NCBI GenBank assembly: GCA_008360975.2
Contig: VLJF02000046.1
Span: 3,534,001 to 3,598,000 of the forward strand
From: Lichenostomus cassidix
Lineage: Eukaryota; Chordata; Aves; Passeriformes; Meliphagidae
DNA: 64,000 nt
Direction: 5' to 3'
Shown here: in pieces, positions 1-12,092 of the stretch
Layout of the letters: the number at the start of each line of letters is the position of its first letter
Position numbering within the stretch: position 1 is the stretch's first letter
Translations under genes and position numbers: made by a program
The notes under the pieces: model-generated
Seen by the model: only the letters and a program-made list of their open reading frames with translations
Told to the model about the DNA's origin: nothing
The model's database searches: none

Positions 1-194
1 AGCCATTTTTGTGCCTCTCCCCACCCACTAGCAAAAACTGGGCTAAGCAAAACCGACTCATGAACACAGGGGTGCATTTGCTCCCAACCCTTCAGCCACT
101 TCTTCAGACCTACCACAACAGCCTTTAAGGATTTAAATTCCCCCTAGATGCTAAAGATACCTTGTTGATGTTCTGGGCTAAGCAAAACCAACAC
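1..194. other. Unassigned sequence with a 17-bp direct repeat
   Basis: No gene is visible. A 17-bp word starting ctgggctaag occurs at 38-54 and again at 173-189, just before the first minisatellite array. By analogy with other array edges in this window the stretch may be a decayed LTR end, but nothing in it proves that. Confidence 0.3.
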
Positions 195-425
195 ACTCTG
201 CAGTGTCACAATGGTCTCAGTGATTCTATGAGGTCTTGTAGTATCTTAATGGACTCCACGATTCAGTGGGGACCTGCAATGTCACAATGGTCTCCATGAT
301 TCCATGAGGTCCTGAAGTGTCACAATGGCTCCTTGGTTCCATGAGGCTGTGCAATGTCACTTTTGCCCCTTGGATCCATGCAGCCCCCAGTGTCACAACA
401 GCCCCTTGGTACCATGGCCTGGTTT
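195..425 (+). repeat. Degenerate 38-39 bp minisatellite, forward orientation
   Basis: Repeated words of the type tgtcacaatgg followed by ggttccatgag recur about every 38 bases. This is the same family as the large arrays at 19.3, 29.3, 31.2, 45.1, 50.4 and 60.9 kb. Short open frames across it are repeat artefacts. Confidence 0.75.
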
Positions 426-569
426 TTGGTGGCAGGGTGGCCACAGAGGTGGCTTCTGTGAGAAGCTGCTGGAACCTTCCACCATGTTGGGCAGAGCCAA
501 TCCCTGGTGGCTCCTAAGGTGGACATGACACTGGCCAAGGCTGGGCCAATTATAAATGGTGGTAATGCC

Positions 570-1510
570 TCTATGATAACAGATTTAAGGAGAAAGAAAT
601 AACCAAGAAGTTGTTGCACAGTTGTAATTGCGACCAGAGAAGAGAGGAGTGAGAACATGTGAGGAGAACAGCTCTGCAGACACCAAGGTCAGTGAAGGAG
701 GAGGGGAGGAGCTGCTCCAGGCACTGGAACTGGGATTCCTCTGCAGCCTTTGCTGAAGATCATGGTGAAGCAGCTGTGTCCCTGCAGCTCCTGGAGATCC
801 ATGGGGATGCAGAGATCCACCTGCAGCTCCTGGAGATCCATGGGGATGCAGAGATCCACCTGCAGCCCATGGAGGAGGAGCCCAGGCCGGAGCAGGGGGA
901 TGCCTGGGAGGAGGCTGTGACCCCTGCAGAGAGGGGCTCTGCTGCCCAGCTGGAGCAGCCTGTCCTTGAAGGACTGACCCCGTAGGAGAGTGACCCACGC
1001 TGCAGCAGCTTTGGGGGACTGTTGCCCGTGGCATGGACTCACATTGCAGCAGTTCACAGGGAGCTGCTGCTGGTGAGATGAACTCACATTGGAGAAGTTC
1101 CTGGAGAACTCTCCCGTGGGAGGAACCCCACAGTGCAGCAGGGGAACAACTCCTCTCCCTGAGCAGTGGGAGAAATCTCAGATGATGAACTGACCAGAAC
1201 TGACCGTTCCTGTCTCCCTGCTCTGCTGGGGGAGGAGATAGAGCTGGGCAGGAGGGAGAGGTGGGGGGAAGGCACTTTTAAGGTTTTATTTTACTTTTCC
1301 TGTTCTGATTTTGTCAGCAATAATTCAATTAATATCTCTAAATTGAGTCTGTTTTTCTCATGACTATATTTGATGAGGGATCTCTCCCTGTCCTTATCTC
1401 AACTCATGAACCCCTCGTTCTATTTCCTCTCCCCTCTGCAGCTGCAGAGGGGAGTGAGAGAGAGGCTTTGATGGGTGCCTGGCATCCAGCCAGCATCAAC
1501 ACTACACCCT
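570..1510 (+). mobile_element. Old avian LTR (ERVL-like), degenerate
   Basis: The order of blocks matches a widespread avian LTR as I recall it: a repeated 'catggggatgcagagatccac' type segment, a stretch with repeated 'acccacgctgcagcag' type words, a block with gatgaactgacc, a purine-rich block near 1250, and an AT-rich polyadenylation-like region at 1320-1345. It ends near a 'catccagccagcatcaac' type terminus. A 39-bp unit is tandemly duplicated at 782-820 and 821-859, and keeps a 108-codon frame open, which I regard as non-genic. Class assignment is from memory; a repeat-library search would settle it. Confidence 0.55.
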
Positions 1511-4500
1511 GTATCTTGTACATGTCATGTATACCTGAAAAATGTTTTGAAGAGAAAAACACATTTACTATTTATTATGGCTTTCAGTCTTTGTAAGGTA
1601 ACCTGGGGTTGTTTTGTTTGGTTTTGTTACTTCAGGCTTCAGACCCATTAATTGCAGTCTAACTGAAGATGTATTTCATGGCATGGAATAGAAGAATCTA
1701 CCACAGAGAATGAAGTGTCATGGTTTCAAATCAATCCTATTTGGTTTATGACTTGTGGTCCTTATAAACCCACTGTCCAAGGGCTGGGTTTGCAAGTTGG
1801 AATATGAAGCACAGGAAGTTTCTCTGGATAATGCTGCACCCCCATCTCTCCAGATGCAGAAATGGGCCAGAATCCAGCATTTTGAGTGTGATTTGGGCTC
1901 CTGGCCTTGCCCCAAAGGAGAGACAGGATTTTGCCTGCAGTGTCTGCCTGGAGAAGACAGAACAGGTGGGAAGTGTTTGCAGAGCCCCTGGGAGGGAATA
2001 TTGGGGTTCCTGTCAGCAGGATCCTTGTGCAGCTCAGGCTGGGTGGGCAGCAGTTCCATCTGCAGCTTCCATGTGCTGCTCCAGCTGCTGCTGCTGGGGA
2101 TCCTGAGGGAAGAGGCCATGGGAGGGATGGAAATGTTGCATGGACAACACCATGTCAATCCTTGCAAAAAGCCTTTCCAGTTTTCCCTTGGATCTGAGAT
2201 TCCAGGGCCCACAGCTGGGCTTCAGAGTTCTACTGATTTTTATTTTTCAGGTTTCTGAGCAGAGCTCTGAATTGGGCATCTCTTGTCATTTTTGCTGCTC
2301 TCCTGACCTGAAAAAGTATCTGTGCTCCTGTGAGCCACATTCTGAAGGGTGGTTGGCAACCATGGAATCCTCTGGGAAAGCACTTGATTGCCTTGAGTGC
2401 CCTGGCTGGAAAGCTCAGCCTGAGGAAAGAACTGTTCCAGCTGCCTCTGTGTGTGTCCAGTTCCTCACAGCTGAGTCCCTGAACACACAGACTGGTTTTT
2501 AGGGGTTTATCTTCCCCTCCTGTTTGTTTGGAGGTGATTTTGGGACCCTTTAGAGCAACATCTGACCAGCCCCTGCCCCCATCCTGTTTTATTCTCTCTT
2601 CTTTGGAGTTGACCTACTGGGTTTGACATGAAAATTGGTGGTGTCTCCCCATTCTTCCCTCCACCATCAACTGTAACTTATATTAAACAGTGAAAACTGC
2701 CTCATTTATCTGGTGGGGAGGACATGAGTGGGGAAAGTTAACAGGATTTGTTTTCATGGGCCTTGTGACAATAAAGAAAAATGAGGTTTGTCATTTTGGT
2801 GTGATGCTGTGTGTTGGGATTTGCAGGTTTATTTCTTGTTATGGTTGTTATTATTTATTAGTATTACTTATTAGTGTTACATTTTAAATCTTACATTATT
2901 AATAATAGCTGGATGTCAGCTCACTGGGAAGAATCCCTTCTTTCTCCAGGTGGGATTGAGCTGTACAGTCCCTTCCAAGATGCCAGTGGATTCTAAAGAT
3001 GGGAAGTCCCAGTTTATGGGATTTGGGTGTGATTTGGAGCTGGGGAAGGGTCACATACAATCTCAGAGGTGACCCAAGCCTGCTCTGCTGCCATGTCTGT
3101 GATTGTGGCTCCTCACAGCTGCCCTGCCCTGGGGACATGGTGGGACACCTCCTGCCAGGGCTGAGGCAACTAACAGCACCTCATGGTCTCTCACAGCCAC
3201 TCATGGCCCCTTCAAAGCCCCTCTCAGCCACTCACAGCCCCTCTCAGCCCCAGGCTCAGGGCTCCTCCCAAAGCAGAAGGGATCAGGCCCTGCTTGTTCT
3301 CCTTTCACTTCAGTCACTTCACAGTGACAAGTAAAGAAAGGCTGAAATGGAGCCTTTCCCAGCGTTCCCCTCTGGGTTAATGGCTGCCCGAAGCTCTGTG
3401 CTGGCTCTGGCCCAAGCACGAACATCACTGCAGCCCCAGGCCTTTGCTGTCCCCCCGTGTCCATTCCCTGTCCCCGAGTCCCGCCCGGCTCTGGGAGCAG
3501 CAGGAGCACAGCGCAGTGGGCGCCAGCCTGGCCCAGCCGGGGCTCCCAGCAGGAGCAGCAGCAGCATTGCCAGCCCTTCCCAGCTGCTCCTGCCTTGCCT
3601 TCCCCAGGGGTTTGTCCAGGGCAATTCTGGAGTAGAGCAACAATCACCCACAAACAGCCCTGATTGCTCAGGCCCGGCTGTGCTGCCCTGAACCAACCTT
3701 CAGAGCAAGAAAGGATCAGGTTCCAGCAGTGTTTTCAGCACTGCTTTACTCACCCTGAGGTGACAGCAGGAGGCTGTTGGTGTGTTTGCCTTATCAATTG
3801 GAGGTCAAGGCTGCTGTTTCCCCTTGCCTGGTTGCCACCTGAATTTTAGCATTAAAACTGCAGTTGCCTCTTTTGATCAGTGCTACCCATGGTACTTTCA
3901 TGACAGTGAACTCAGTCTTTATTTGCAGGCACCATGATTAGCACATCTTGAAATACTCACAAGGCCCTGAGCACTAAGTCGAGGACAATAAAAGCCAAAT
4001 AGGCCACATTTGCAGTGCTCAAACACAGTGCTGTTGCTGGTGCTGTTTAAATGGAATCAGCTTACAGAGGTCATCACAGAAATTGCCTCTGGAGTGTCAA
4101 ATAAAATGAAAAAATCCACCAGGAGAAAGAAAAAACAGAACTTCTTGAGTCGCTTCACTGCTTCTTCTGAGCAGCAGAAATGGGAGATGCCCAGAGGTAT
4201 TTCCAGCTGCTGCTGATCCCAGTTGGAGCCCAGCCTGCTGCAGAGTCCCAGAGGAACCTGAGCCCAGCCCGGGGAGCTCCCGCAGTGTCAGAGAGCTCAG
4301 AGCATGTGGGGCCAGGCCCAGAGCCCTGGGCACGGCCGCCGATCGCGGGGCAGCGGCACAGACGGAATGTCCTGCGGCCCAAACCTCCTGCTCCTTCCAC
4401 ACAGCACCCATCGTGCTCCCCCTGCTCCGCTCCCAGCACTGCACAAATTCCAGCCTTCCAGGAGGAGGCTTCCCAAGAGAGAGCTCCAGCTCCCTGCTCC

Positions 4501-5690
4501 TGTTTCACCCTGAGTGTCCCTGCAGAGGAGCAGGGCACCTTCCTGTTCCAGAAGCTCAGGGGTCTCATTTCATGAGCAATCTGGGATGCCAATGGCCTTG
4601 TTAAGAAGGACAAAAGCAGAAGGAATGGATTAGAAATTATAAGAAAAAAATATCTTTCTTACAGACAAAGTTCACCAAGGCATTCCCTGCATTTCTCCTT
4701 TTCAGGTTCTCTCAGATCTCTGTCTGCTCTGAGAGGTCCAGCTTGTTCTGGTGCTTATCAGGAATTGCTTGTGCTCTTGATTTATACCAGCACAAGAGAT
4801 GTAGAATCATCTCAGCTGAACACAGAAACAAACTATCTCTGTCAGCCCATCTTCATGTTCCAAATTACTTTCAAGATGGCCATGGAGATGTTGGAATGAT
4901 TCTCACACAATCCTCCATTCTGGCTGCAGGCTCTGGAGATTCTTCCTCTGAATTCAGTCAGGGTTGCATTCCCTAACAATTTCTGGTATCACTTCATGTT
5001 TTCTTTGGTTAGAACAGTAACAATGAAAACCTTTTACCAATGGCACAACTCCCCAGCCCACAAGCAAAAGAAAGGACAAATTGTAAAGTTCTCCAAACAT
5101 TTGTCCTGCTTTGCTGCAAAAGTCATGCTGCACACACAGTGCGGAAAGCCAAGAGAAGCTGCAATTGGTGGAACATCTTGTGACAGGAGCTCAACTTTGC
5201 TCTCCACAAAAGGTTCTTGAAGAGAGCAAACAGGACCGTGGAGAAGATTCTGGGAAAACTGAAACAGCTTTCAAGAAGTGAAATGAAAATGGAAAGAAAC
5301 AATTCAAGGTGTTTTCCTCTATTTATTTCTGTGCTCCCCTTTTCCACGTTGCACTACTTCTCCATGCCATTAATTCCAAATGGATCTCACCTCAAAGATC
5401 TATGTGATTCAGTGAGTTTTATGCACTCTAAAACATGATAAGCTGCATCCAGTTTGCCTTCTCCTGTTTTGCCTGGAGAGCTATGCTGGAGACATAAGTG
5501 CAGTGCTTGGGTCGGGTCTGAATTCTACAGACAGGGAATGTGCTCTGCTAGTGTTTGACCCTCAGCAGGGACAATGCGCAGCAGCAACCGAGGGGATTTC
5601 TGTGCCATTGTGTCAAGACTCTGGACCTGGGCTGAACAGGGCAAAGTTCCCGTGTTTGGACAGACTCAGGGGCTGCCCTTGGGGCACGCG
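1511..5690. other. No recognisable gene
   Basis: About 4.2 kb of mixed-composition sequence. Several open frames of 60-167 codons exist (for example 1755-2258 on plus and 3201-3653 on minus). They overlap on both strands, have low-complexity composition and match no family I recognise. Unrecognised UTR or promoter sequence of the downstream kinase gene could lie in the last part. Confidence 0.4.
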
Positions 5691-6870
5691 GGGCTCGGCC
5701 GTGGGGCGCGCGGGGGCGAGCGGGGAACGGACAAACGGCCACTCGGACAAACGGCCACTCGGACAAACGGCCACTCGGACTAACAGCCCTGGAGCTTCAG
5801 TTGCAGCAGCGGTAGCAGCGGCAGCAGCAGCGGAAGCGAACACAGCGACACTACAAACATCTTCGGATCTTTCTCCTGCTTCTTCTCTCCATCTCCCGCT
5901 GTCCCGCATCCTCTCCCCGTCTCCCTTTCCCAGCCCTACCCTCCTCTCCCGGTGTCACCTCCTTTCTCGCTCTCCCTCTCCCCTGCCAGCCCGGGCCATG
6001 CCCCAAACCCGCCCCCGGCCCCGGGCGGGGCTGCCCCCTCCCCGCCCCTGGGCGTCCCGCCGCGCTCTCGCCTTCGCCCGCTTCTCGCCATCGTGGCAGT
6101 GGCGCTGCTGGGCGGGCATCAGTGGCTGGGGCTGGGGCGGCATCGTCACCCTTTGGCTCCGCCTGTCCCGAGCCCGGCCCCAGCCCCGACGCAGGGTCCA
6201 GCCCCGAGCCCGACCCCGTTACCAGCTCCTCCCGGGGCCCGCGGAGGACACACGCGGCTCGTTCGCTCCCGCCGCCTCCGCTGCGGCTTCCCCGGGCCGA
6301 GCTCCGCCGCTGGGCAGCGCGGCCGCCGGCCCCGAGCCGCCGGTGCCCGGGGCGGGTGGGAATGCCCAGCCCGGGGCGCTCGGGGGGCGGTCGGGGGCCG
6401 TGTCTGGCCCCGGGCCGAGCGCTGACGGCCGCGTGTCGCCCGCAGGGAAGGCGCAGGAGGCCCTGCAGGATCGTTACCGCCTGGGTTCGCTGCTGGGCAC
6501 AGGCGGCTTCGGCAGCGTCTTCTCGGCGACGCGGCTGGCGGACGGTGCCCCGGTGAGTGGCGGGGCTGGCGGCGGGCGGAGGAGGAGGAGGAGGAGGAGA
6601 AGGACGGGGCGCGGCGGGGCGGGCGGCGAGCTCAGCCCGCTGCTGCCCCTTGCTCTCAGGTCGCCATCAAGTGCGTGCAGAGGGATCGCATCCGGCATTG
6701 GGGCGAGCTGGTGAGTGAGCCATTGGGGCCAGCGGCAGAAGCCGGGGCGAGCCGGGCGGCGAGGAGCCGCGGCCCGGCAGGGTGGGAGCCGCCGGGAGCC
6801 CCGGAGGGAGAGCGGGCGAGGGGTGAGCGGGGGGCGCCGAGCATCCCGGACTGGGTGAGGGGTCCCAGAG
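5690..6870. promoter_or_regulatory. CpG island over the 5' part of the PIM-like gene
   Basis: This is the only strongly GC- and CpG-rich stretch in the window, with dense gcg, cgg and ccg words. It covers the putative first exon, the first two clear kinase exons and the introns between them. Such islands usually mark promoters of vertebrate genes. A purine run of agg triplets lies at about 6578-6605. Confidence 0.7.
5729..5776 (+). repeat. 16-bp tandem repeat, three perfect copies
   Basis: The unit ggacaaacggccactc is repeated exactly at 5729-5744, 5745-5760 and 5761-5776, followed by a degenerate fourth start. It lies at the upstream edge of the CpG island, where promoter elements of the kinase gene would be expected. 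No factor is assigned. Confidence 0.9.
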
Positions 6871-8818
6871 CCCTGGCACAGCCTCAGCCCCACTGACAGC
6901 AGCTTGGTCCTCCCTCAGCCCGATGGCACCCGTGCGCCCCTGGAGATCGTGCTGCTGGACAAGGTGTCCACTGGGTTCCATGGTGTCATTCAGCTCCTGG
7001 AATGGTTCGAGCTCCCCACCAGCTTCTTGATGGTGATGGAGCGTCCGGAGCAGTGCCAGGACCTGTGTGATTTCATCCTGGCTCGGAGGTTCCTGCCGGA
7101 GGAGGAGGCTGTTCTGCCAGGTGCTGCAGGCCGTGCGGCACTGCAGCAGCTGCGGGGTGCTGCACAGAGACATCAAACCTGGCAACATCCTCCTGGACCT
7201 GTGCACCGGGCAGGTCAAACTGATCGACTTTGGCTGTGGCACCTTCCTCCAGGACACAGTGTACACCAAATTTTCAGGTGAGCCCTCCCAGGGGATGCTC
7301 CTGGGCACCTCATGGCCCAGCCTGGCTGTAGCACCAGGGATTCCCCCGTTTGCTGCAGGTCATGGGATTGCTTCTTCAGCCAAGTTGCTTTTGGGTGGGG
7401 GGACGAGCTCCTGGCCCTGCTGACAGCCTTCAGCACCCACTGTGCCCTGGGCTGGGGCTGGGGCTGGGGCAGCCAGCCTGACAAAAACACCCATGGGGGT
7501 AGCAGAGAGGGGGATCAGACCCTGTGCCCTGGCTGGTTTGGTGTGCAGGCGAGGAAGGGCTTGGACTGCTCTGCTCCCCTTGTTTGCCTTGGCTTATTAA
7601 TGTTTTTTGGGGCAATGCAGGCAGGAAGGAGAGTGGTTTTTCCCCACCACTGGGTGGGTTTTCATTGGCATTTCATGGTCAGGCCTTCCCAGGGCTTCTG
7701 CTGCCCTCTTCCAGCCCCAGTGACTTCTTTTAGAACGCCAAGTTTGTACACAAGTCACAGGTGCTGGCAAGAGGGCAGCAGATCACCCCATGTGCCACTG
7801 GTGCAGCCCCTGCATGCCCAGGGATGCTGGGGTGAGGCTCTGGGAGCAGCAGCATCCCCTGATGAACTCCATGTGTATTCCATAGGAACCCTGTCCTACA
7901 GCCCACCAGAATGGACCCAGCTCAGATGTTACCATGGCGAGGCAGCAACGATCTGGTCCCTGGGTATCCTGCTGTACCAGATGGTCTGCGGGAAGCACCC
8001 ATTCAAGAAGGGCCGGGAGATCATCTGGGGCGAGCTCTTGTTCCCACAACACCTTTCTCAAGGTAAATCCTCATCTCTGCGGCACAGGGGGAATATCAGT
8101 GTTGGGAGACAGCAGCAGGCTCATGAGCATCGTGCTCTGGCAGCTGCTGAGGAGGTGGCACATGTCCTGCTCTCCTGCTCCCCTCCAAAACAGAGAATTG
8201 AGTGGAAATTTTAGACACAGCTGTGAGTACATCCAACATCCAGCATAGGCAGTGCACGGGAACAGGGGGGCAAAGTGGACAGCATCCTTCTCGAAGTGAC
8301 TGGCAGTTTCTGGTTTCTCTCCCCAGAGTGCAAAGATCTTATCAAGGGGTGTTTATCCATGCACTCCTTGGACAGGCCATCACTGGAAGATCTCTTCCAT
8401 GAGCCTTGGCTGCAGGGCTCTGCCCTAGAAGATGGGAGAGATCCACAGGCACTGTTTGGGCCTGGTAAGTAACAGCTGCACACATGTCTTGGCAATAAGA
8501 AGCAAAGAAAACCAAACTGTTTTGTGCTGCCTGTAGCCTGGAGCAGTGATCATCAGATGGGAGCACACAGCTCTTGTGCTGGAGCTGAGCTGCTCTGGCA
8601 AGCACTGGTGGCCACCATCCAAGCTGGTTTTGCTTGTCCTGGTTCATTGATGGCTGGGGCCCTGGGCAGAACCCTGACAGCCTGCTCTGCCCCCAGGGAA
8701 GGAGCAGGAGCCCCTGGAGAAGCTGGACCAGGTGGGGCTGCTGCTGGAGACACCAGGGACACCCTCAAGGATGAGCACCTCTTCCACAACCCAGCCATCT
8801 GCAGCTGAAGAAGACTGA
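5998..8818 (+). CDS. PIM-like serine/threonine kinase gene, multi-exon, one frameshift (possible pseudogene)
   Basis: PIM kinases are constitutively active cytosolic or nuclear Ser/Thr kinases that promote survival and proliferation. Coding exons read as about 5998-6552, 6660-6710, 6919-7277, 7886-8062, 8327-8464 and 8697-8818 (stop TGA), all with GT/AG borders and matching phases. Visible kinase features are the glycine loop [10 protein letters not shown], the VAIK lysine in exon 2, the hinge region '[10 protein letters not shown]', the catalytic HRDIKPGN, the DFG motif and YSPPEW in the activation segment. A GK at an internal acceptor (6444-6445) matches the usual PIM exon 2 start, so the true first exon may end earlier. 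The start at 5998 is only the best in-frame choice after the promoter-like region; 5503 is also in frame. The third listed exon loses frame near 7112: upstream codons start at positions =1 mod 3, and the catalytic loop is read at =2 mod 3. The lesion looks like a small deletion. It may be a pseudogene or an assembly error. Confidence 0.85.
7446..7476 (+). repeat. (ggggct)n microsatellite in PIM-like intron
   Basis: Short run of ggggct hexamers within the intron between the catalytic-loop exon and the YSPPEW exon. Confidence 0.7.
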
Positions 8819-9367
8819 CTTTGATTCTGTCACCTTCTGCAAAGACACACTCCACACCCAATGTGCAGGTGAGTGCACAGCCAGGGGATGCTCCCAGATC
8901 TGGGCATTGCACAGCCTGGCTGGGCACCAAAGGTTCCCCCTTGGCTGGGGTGGATGCAAGGAAATCTTCAGTTGGCTGCCAAGCTGCTCTTTGGCTCTGG
9001 GCAGCTGCTGAGGAGGAGGATCTGCCATGGCTGGCTGGAGGCTGGGCACATGTCCTGCCCTCCTGCTCTCCTCCCAAAGGCAGCAATGATGGGGAGGTTT
9101 GGGCACAGCTCTGAGCACAGCCAGCATGGCCTGGGCACTGTGGGCAGTTGGGACAAGGGGACAGGAGCCTTCAGCTGATGGTGATTTCTGGTTTCTCTCC
9201 TTCCAGCAGGGCTCTGCAGATGCTGAGGCTGCTCTGGGCTCTGCCAGGGCTCTGCTGGGGCTCAGCCCTGGGTACAGCTGGGCCTGCTCTGCCCTCCCAT
9301 TGCTCTGACAGCTCTGCATCAGACGAGCCTGTTCTGAGCACAGCGACTGAGCTTTGTGCTTGTGCAG
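8819..9367 (+). other. PIM-like 3' region: partial intron duplication and possible 3' UTR exons
   Basis: After the stop codon there is an AG/GT pair at 8867-8870, an acceptor-like end at 9205-9206 and a donor at 9368. This suggests non-coding exons 8697-8868 and 9207-9367. The sequence 8980-9206 resembles the kinase intron at 8130-8326: both hold 'cacatgtcctgc', 'ctcctgct', a 'cagctctgag' or 'cagctgtgag' word, and 'tttctggtttctctcc' immediately before AG. It is therefore either a tandem partial duplication or the remnant of a second PIM-like copy. Confidence 0.5.
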
Positions 9368-11240
9368 GTGAGTGAGACTCTCCTGCAGGCCCAGAGATGG
9401 CAGTGAGGGATACACATCCAATTGGCAAGAACCCAAACACTGCACAGTCCCAGCAGAACGCCTGTATCTCCACAGGATGTTTTGTCTGTCCCACTCTTCA
9501 TTCCTGTTGGGCTGGAACTGTGCAATTGCACTTTCTTCCTCCTCTAGGAGTACCATGAGTGAGCCAAACCTGGTGAGTGGGCCTTGTTCCTAAGGCAGTG
9601 CAGTCTGGAGTTGATGGATGAAGAATTGCCCTTCTCCACTTCCAAACCAGAGCAAAAAGCTGTAAGTAGGACTTGCTGTCTTTAAGAAACCACTGACAGT
9701 TTCAAAGGGAATGTACAGCTCATTCACAGGGTGAGAAGGAAGGGCATCTTCTAAAGGAGTTGAGATTTGACAGAGTTTAGATTCCCAGTCCTGCTCAGAG
9801 CTGGCAGGGCACAATCAATTGCCTAATACTCCAAGCACAATTTAAAATAACGATATTGCAAACAAACCCCAAAATCTTTAAAAATAGGCTGCTGACATCA
9901 GTTAGATGGATCCATGCCATCAGCACATTGACAAAATAAATAACTGTTCTCTTACTCAAATCCTCAGTTACCTCTTAATCCAAAGTTACAGAATATTTTT
10001 CACTACACATTTGGAGTTTCTTTTAAGCTTTCATTCTGTTTCTTTTTTTCTTAAAACAGAAAGCATGTAATGAAAAAGGAATGTCCTTTCCTCACTCCCA
10101 TGTGGAGCAGCTCCCTTCCTGCAGAGCCTGGCAGCTCCTGACCCCTGCAGGGCTGAGGCTTTTCCCCATTGCTGTGCACAGACTGATGGAGCAGCACTGC
10201 TGAACACAGGGACACCCAGAGGGACCAAAAGCAGCTGCCTTTGTCCACCTGAAGCTCCAGTGGCCAAACTCTGAGCAGACATGGCTGGAAGAGACTGGCA
10301 GGCTCCCTGTTTGCTGTGCTCCCCACTTGTGAGGGGCCCAGCTTTGCGTGAGGCACAGTGAGAACAAGGGGCAGCTCCCTCCCAGCCCCACAGCCAAGGG
10401 ACCCCTCTGGCCCCGGGGCTTGGGGCACTGTCAGCACCTGCTGCTTCAGCCACTGCTTCTGCTGGCACTGAGAGCAACAACCACACTGTGGCTGATCCCG
10501 AGGGAGCAGCAGCAGGGCCTGGAGCTGATCCCTGAGTCTGGGCAGGGCTGGACAAATGACCCCACAGCAGCAGCAGCAGCAAATGGAGCTGACTTTGAGC
10601 ACAGCCCCTGCCACTCCTCCCTCCTGTTTGCAGTGGTGTCACAGCAGCCTGAGGCACCTGGGAGCCCTCAGTGCCAGCAGGGACTTGAGATGGCAGGCCC
10701 TGGGCTCCTGGAGGTTGTGCAAGGAACGGAGCTGGGCACTCCCTGTCCATATGGAGCTTGCAGATGGAAAAGGCTGCTGTGCCCAGGCAGCTCCAAGGGC
10801 AGAGAAATGAGGCTCTCGAGCACTTGATCTGGGCCAGTCCCACAGTCCTGGGCAGCAGCCAGCGAGCCCAGGGGGAACAGAGGGCACAGCAAGAGGGACA
10901 AAAGCAGTCAAGTGCAGAGACTGGAGAGAGCCAGACCTGGCAGAAGGAACAGCTGCTTCATTGCACTCCTGAAGAAAGCTCTTGGCTGTTTCAGAGCACT
11001 GAAAGGTGTGAAGGGCAGAGAGGAGGTGACACCAAACAATGCTCCTGTTTTCACACCATCCCCTCTCAGTGTCCCAGAATGAACTGGATGAACTCTGCTC
11101 TTCTCTCTGAGTTATCTCATTCAGCATGAGCAGCTTAGCACCAGGAGCTAAAGGAGCTGAAGCCTTAGGCCACAAGAGCTGACCAAGAGGGGACTTTAGG
11201 AGCAAAGTGATGTTACTAATGTGGACCTAGCTGAATGCAG
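9368..11240. other. No recognisable gene
   Basis: GC-rich in 10.1-10.9 kb and AT-rich in 9.84-10.08 kb. A 270-codon open frame on minus (10031-10843) overlaps a 159-codon frame on plus (10348-10827). Both are rich in Q, S, P and L with no family resemblance, so neither is called. Confidence 0.4.
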
Positions 11241-11247
11241 CAGATAG

Positions 11248-11345
11248 AATCCTGGAATTGCAGAATCCTTTCTGTTGGAAAAGATCTCTGATCTCATCAA
11301 CTCCAGCTGTTTACCCAGCACTGTCAAGCCCAGCACTAAACCACA
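11248..11345 (-). mobile_element. CR1 LINE 3'-end fragment
   Basis: The plus strand reads 'gaatcctggaattgcagaatcc', then 'gttggaaaagatc', then 'tcatcaactccagctg'. This is the complement of the typical avian CR1 3' terminus, so the element is on the minus strand and 5' truncated. Confidence 0.65.
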
Positions 11346-11383
11346 TTCCTGAAGTGCCAAGGCCTGACCAAGAGGCCTGACTG

Positions 11384-12092
11384 AGGCCTGAACAACAGGC
11401 CCTGAGCCAAAGGTGACCTCTTGATGAACCTTCTAACCTAAGGTTGTCTTTGTATCTGCTCATTACTGAAATATGCATGATCATTAGCATTGTGATAGAT
11501 GTATTCACTCATTAGTGAAACATGTATTTGCCTTTCTCTAGTTGTAAGCTGGACAAAGCCATGAAATCCAACATCTGGCCTGGTTTGGAGAGTATGGTCA
11601 AAGTCAACTCCCTTGGTTCCTCCCTGAGCCCTGGCCAGGCTTTGGGAGAAGCCAAGAGGAGGATGAAACCAGATGTTCCTGCACTAGCAGTGCTGTCAGT
11701 GTGTTTATTCAGCACTGTCACAGCTGGGCCCTCTCCCAGCCAGGCTGGAAGCCTCACCTGTGGGTGGATGCACCTGCAGGAATTGCCAGTTGTTGGGAGT
11801 GGCTCTGCAGTCCTTGGCTGTGACAGCTTCCCCAGCTGATGAGGGGATCTGGGTGATGGTAAAGTCTGAGGGTAACTGGTGATGGATCTTTCTTCATCAC
11901 TACAGGCAATCTTTGGTAGTGCTGATTGGGTGCATTGCTGAGCTTCTGTTGTGATTCTTTGCTGCTTTGAACTATAGCAAATTACACTGCCAGTTAATTA
12001 TACTGATTCCTTCAGTCAATTACACTGGTTGCTTCTGTAAATCACATTGATTCCTTCAGTTGGTGTCGTGTCTTTGGTGCTGACTCTGCCCA
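11384..12092 (+). mobile_element. ERV-1: 5' LTR-like copy
   Basis: Direct repeat of 15195-15874. The central part (about 11600-11890) is almost identical to 15385-15665, whereas both flanks match only loosely. It lacks the first ~240 bases seen in the 3' LTR, so it is 5' truncated or recombined. It is followed by decayed internal retroviral sequence. Confidence 0.65.

Noticed and set aside
659..985. 108-codon plus frame with two repeats of LQLLEIHGDAEIH
   Set aside because: It lies inside an avian LTR and reflects a 39-bp tandem duplication in it.
5503..5997. Upstream in-frame ATG for the PIM-like gene at 5503
   Set aside because: It would place the tandem repeat and CpG-island edge in the protein and gives an implausible alanine- and serine-rich leader. 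5998 fits better, but the first exon remains uncertain.
10031..10843. 270-codon minus-strand open frame
   Set aside because: Low-complexity Q/S/P/L composition, overlapped by plus-strand frames, no recognisable domain or splice context.
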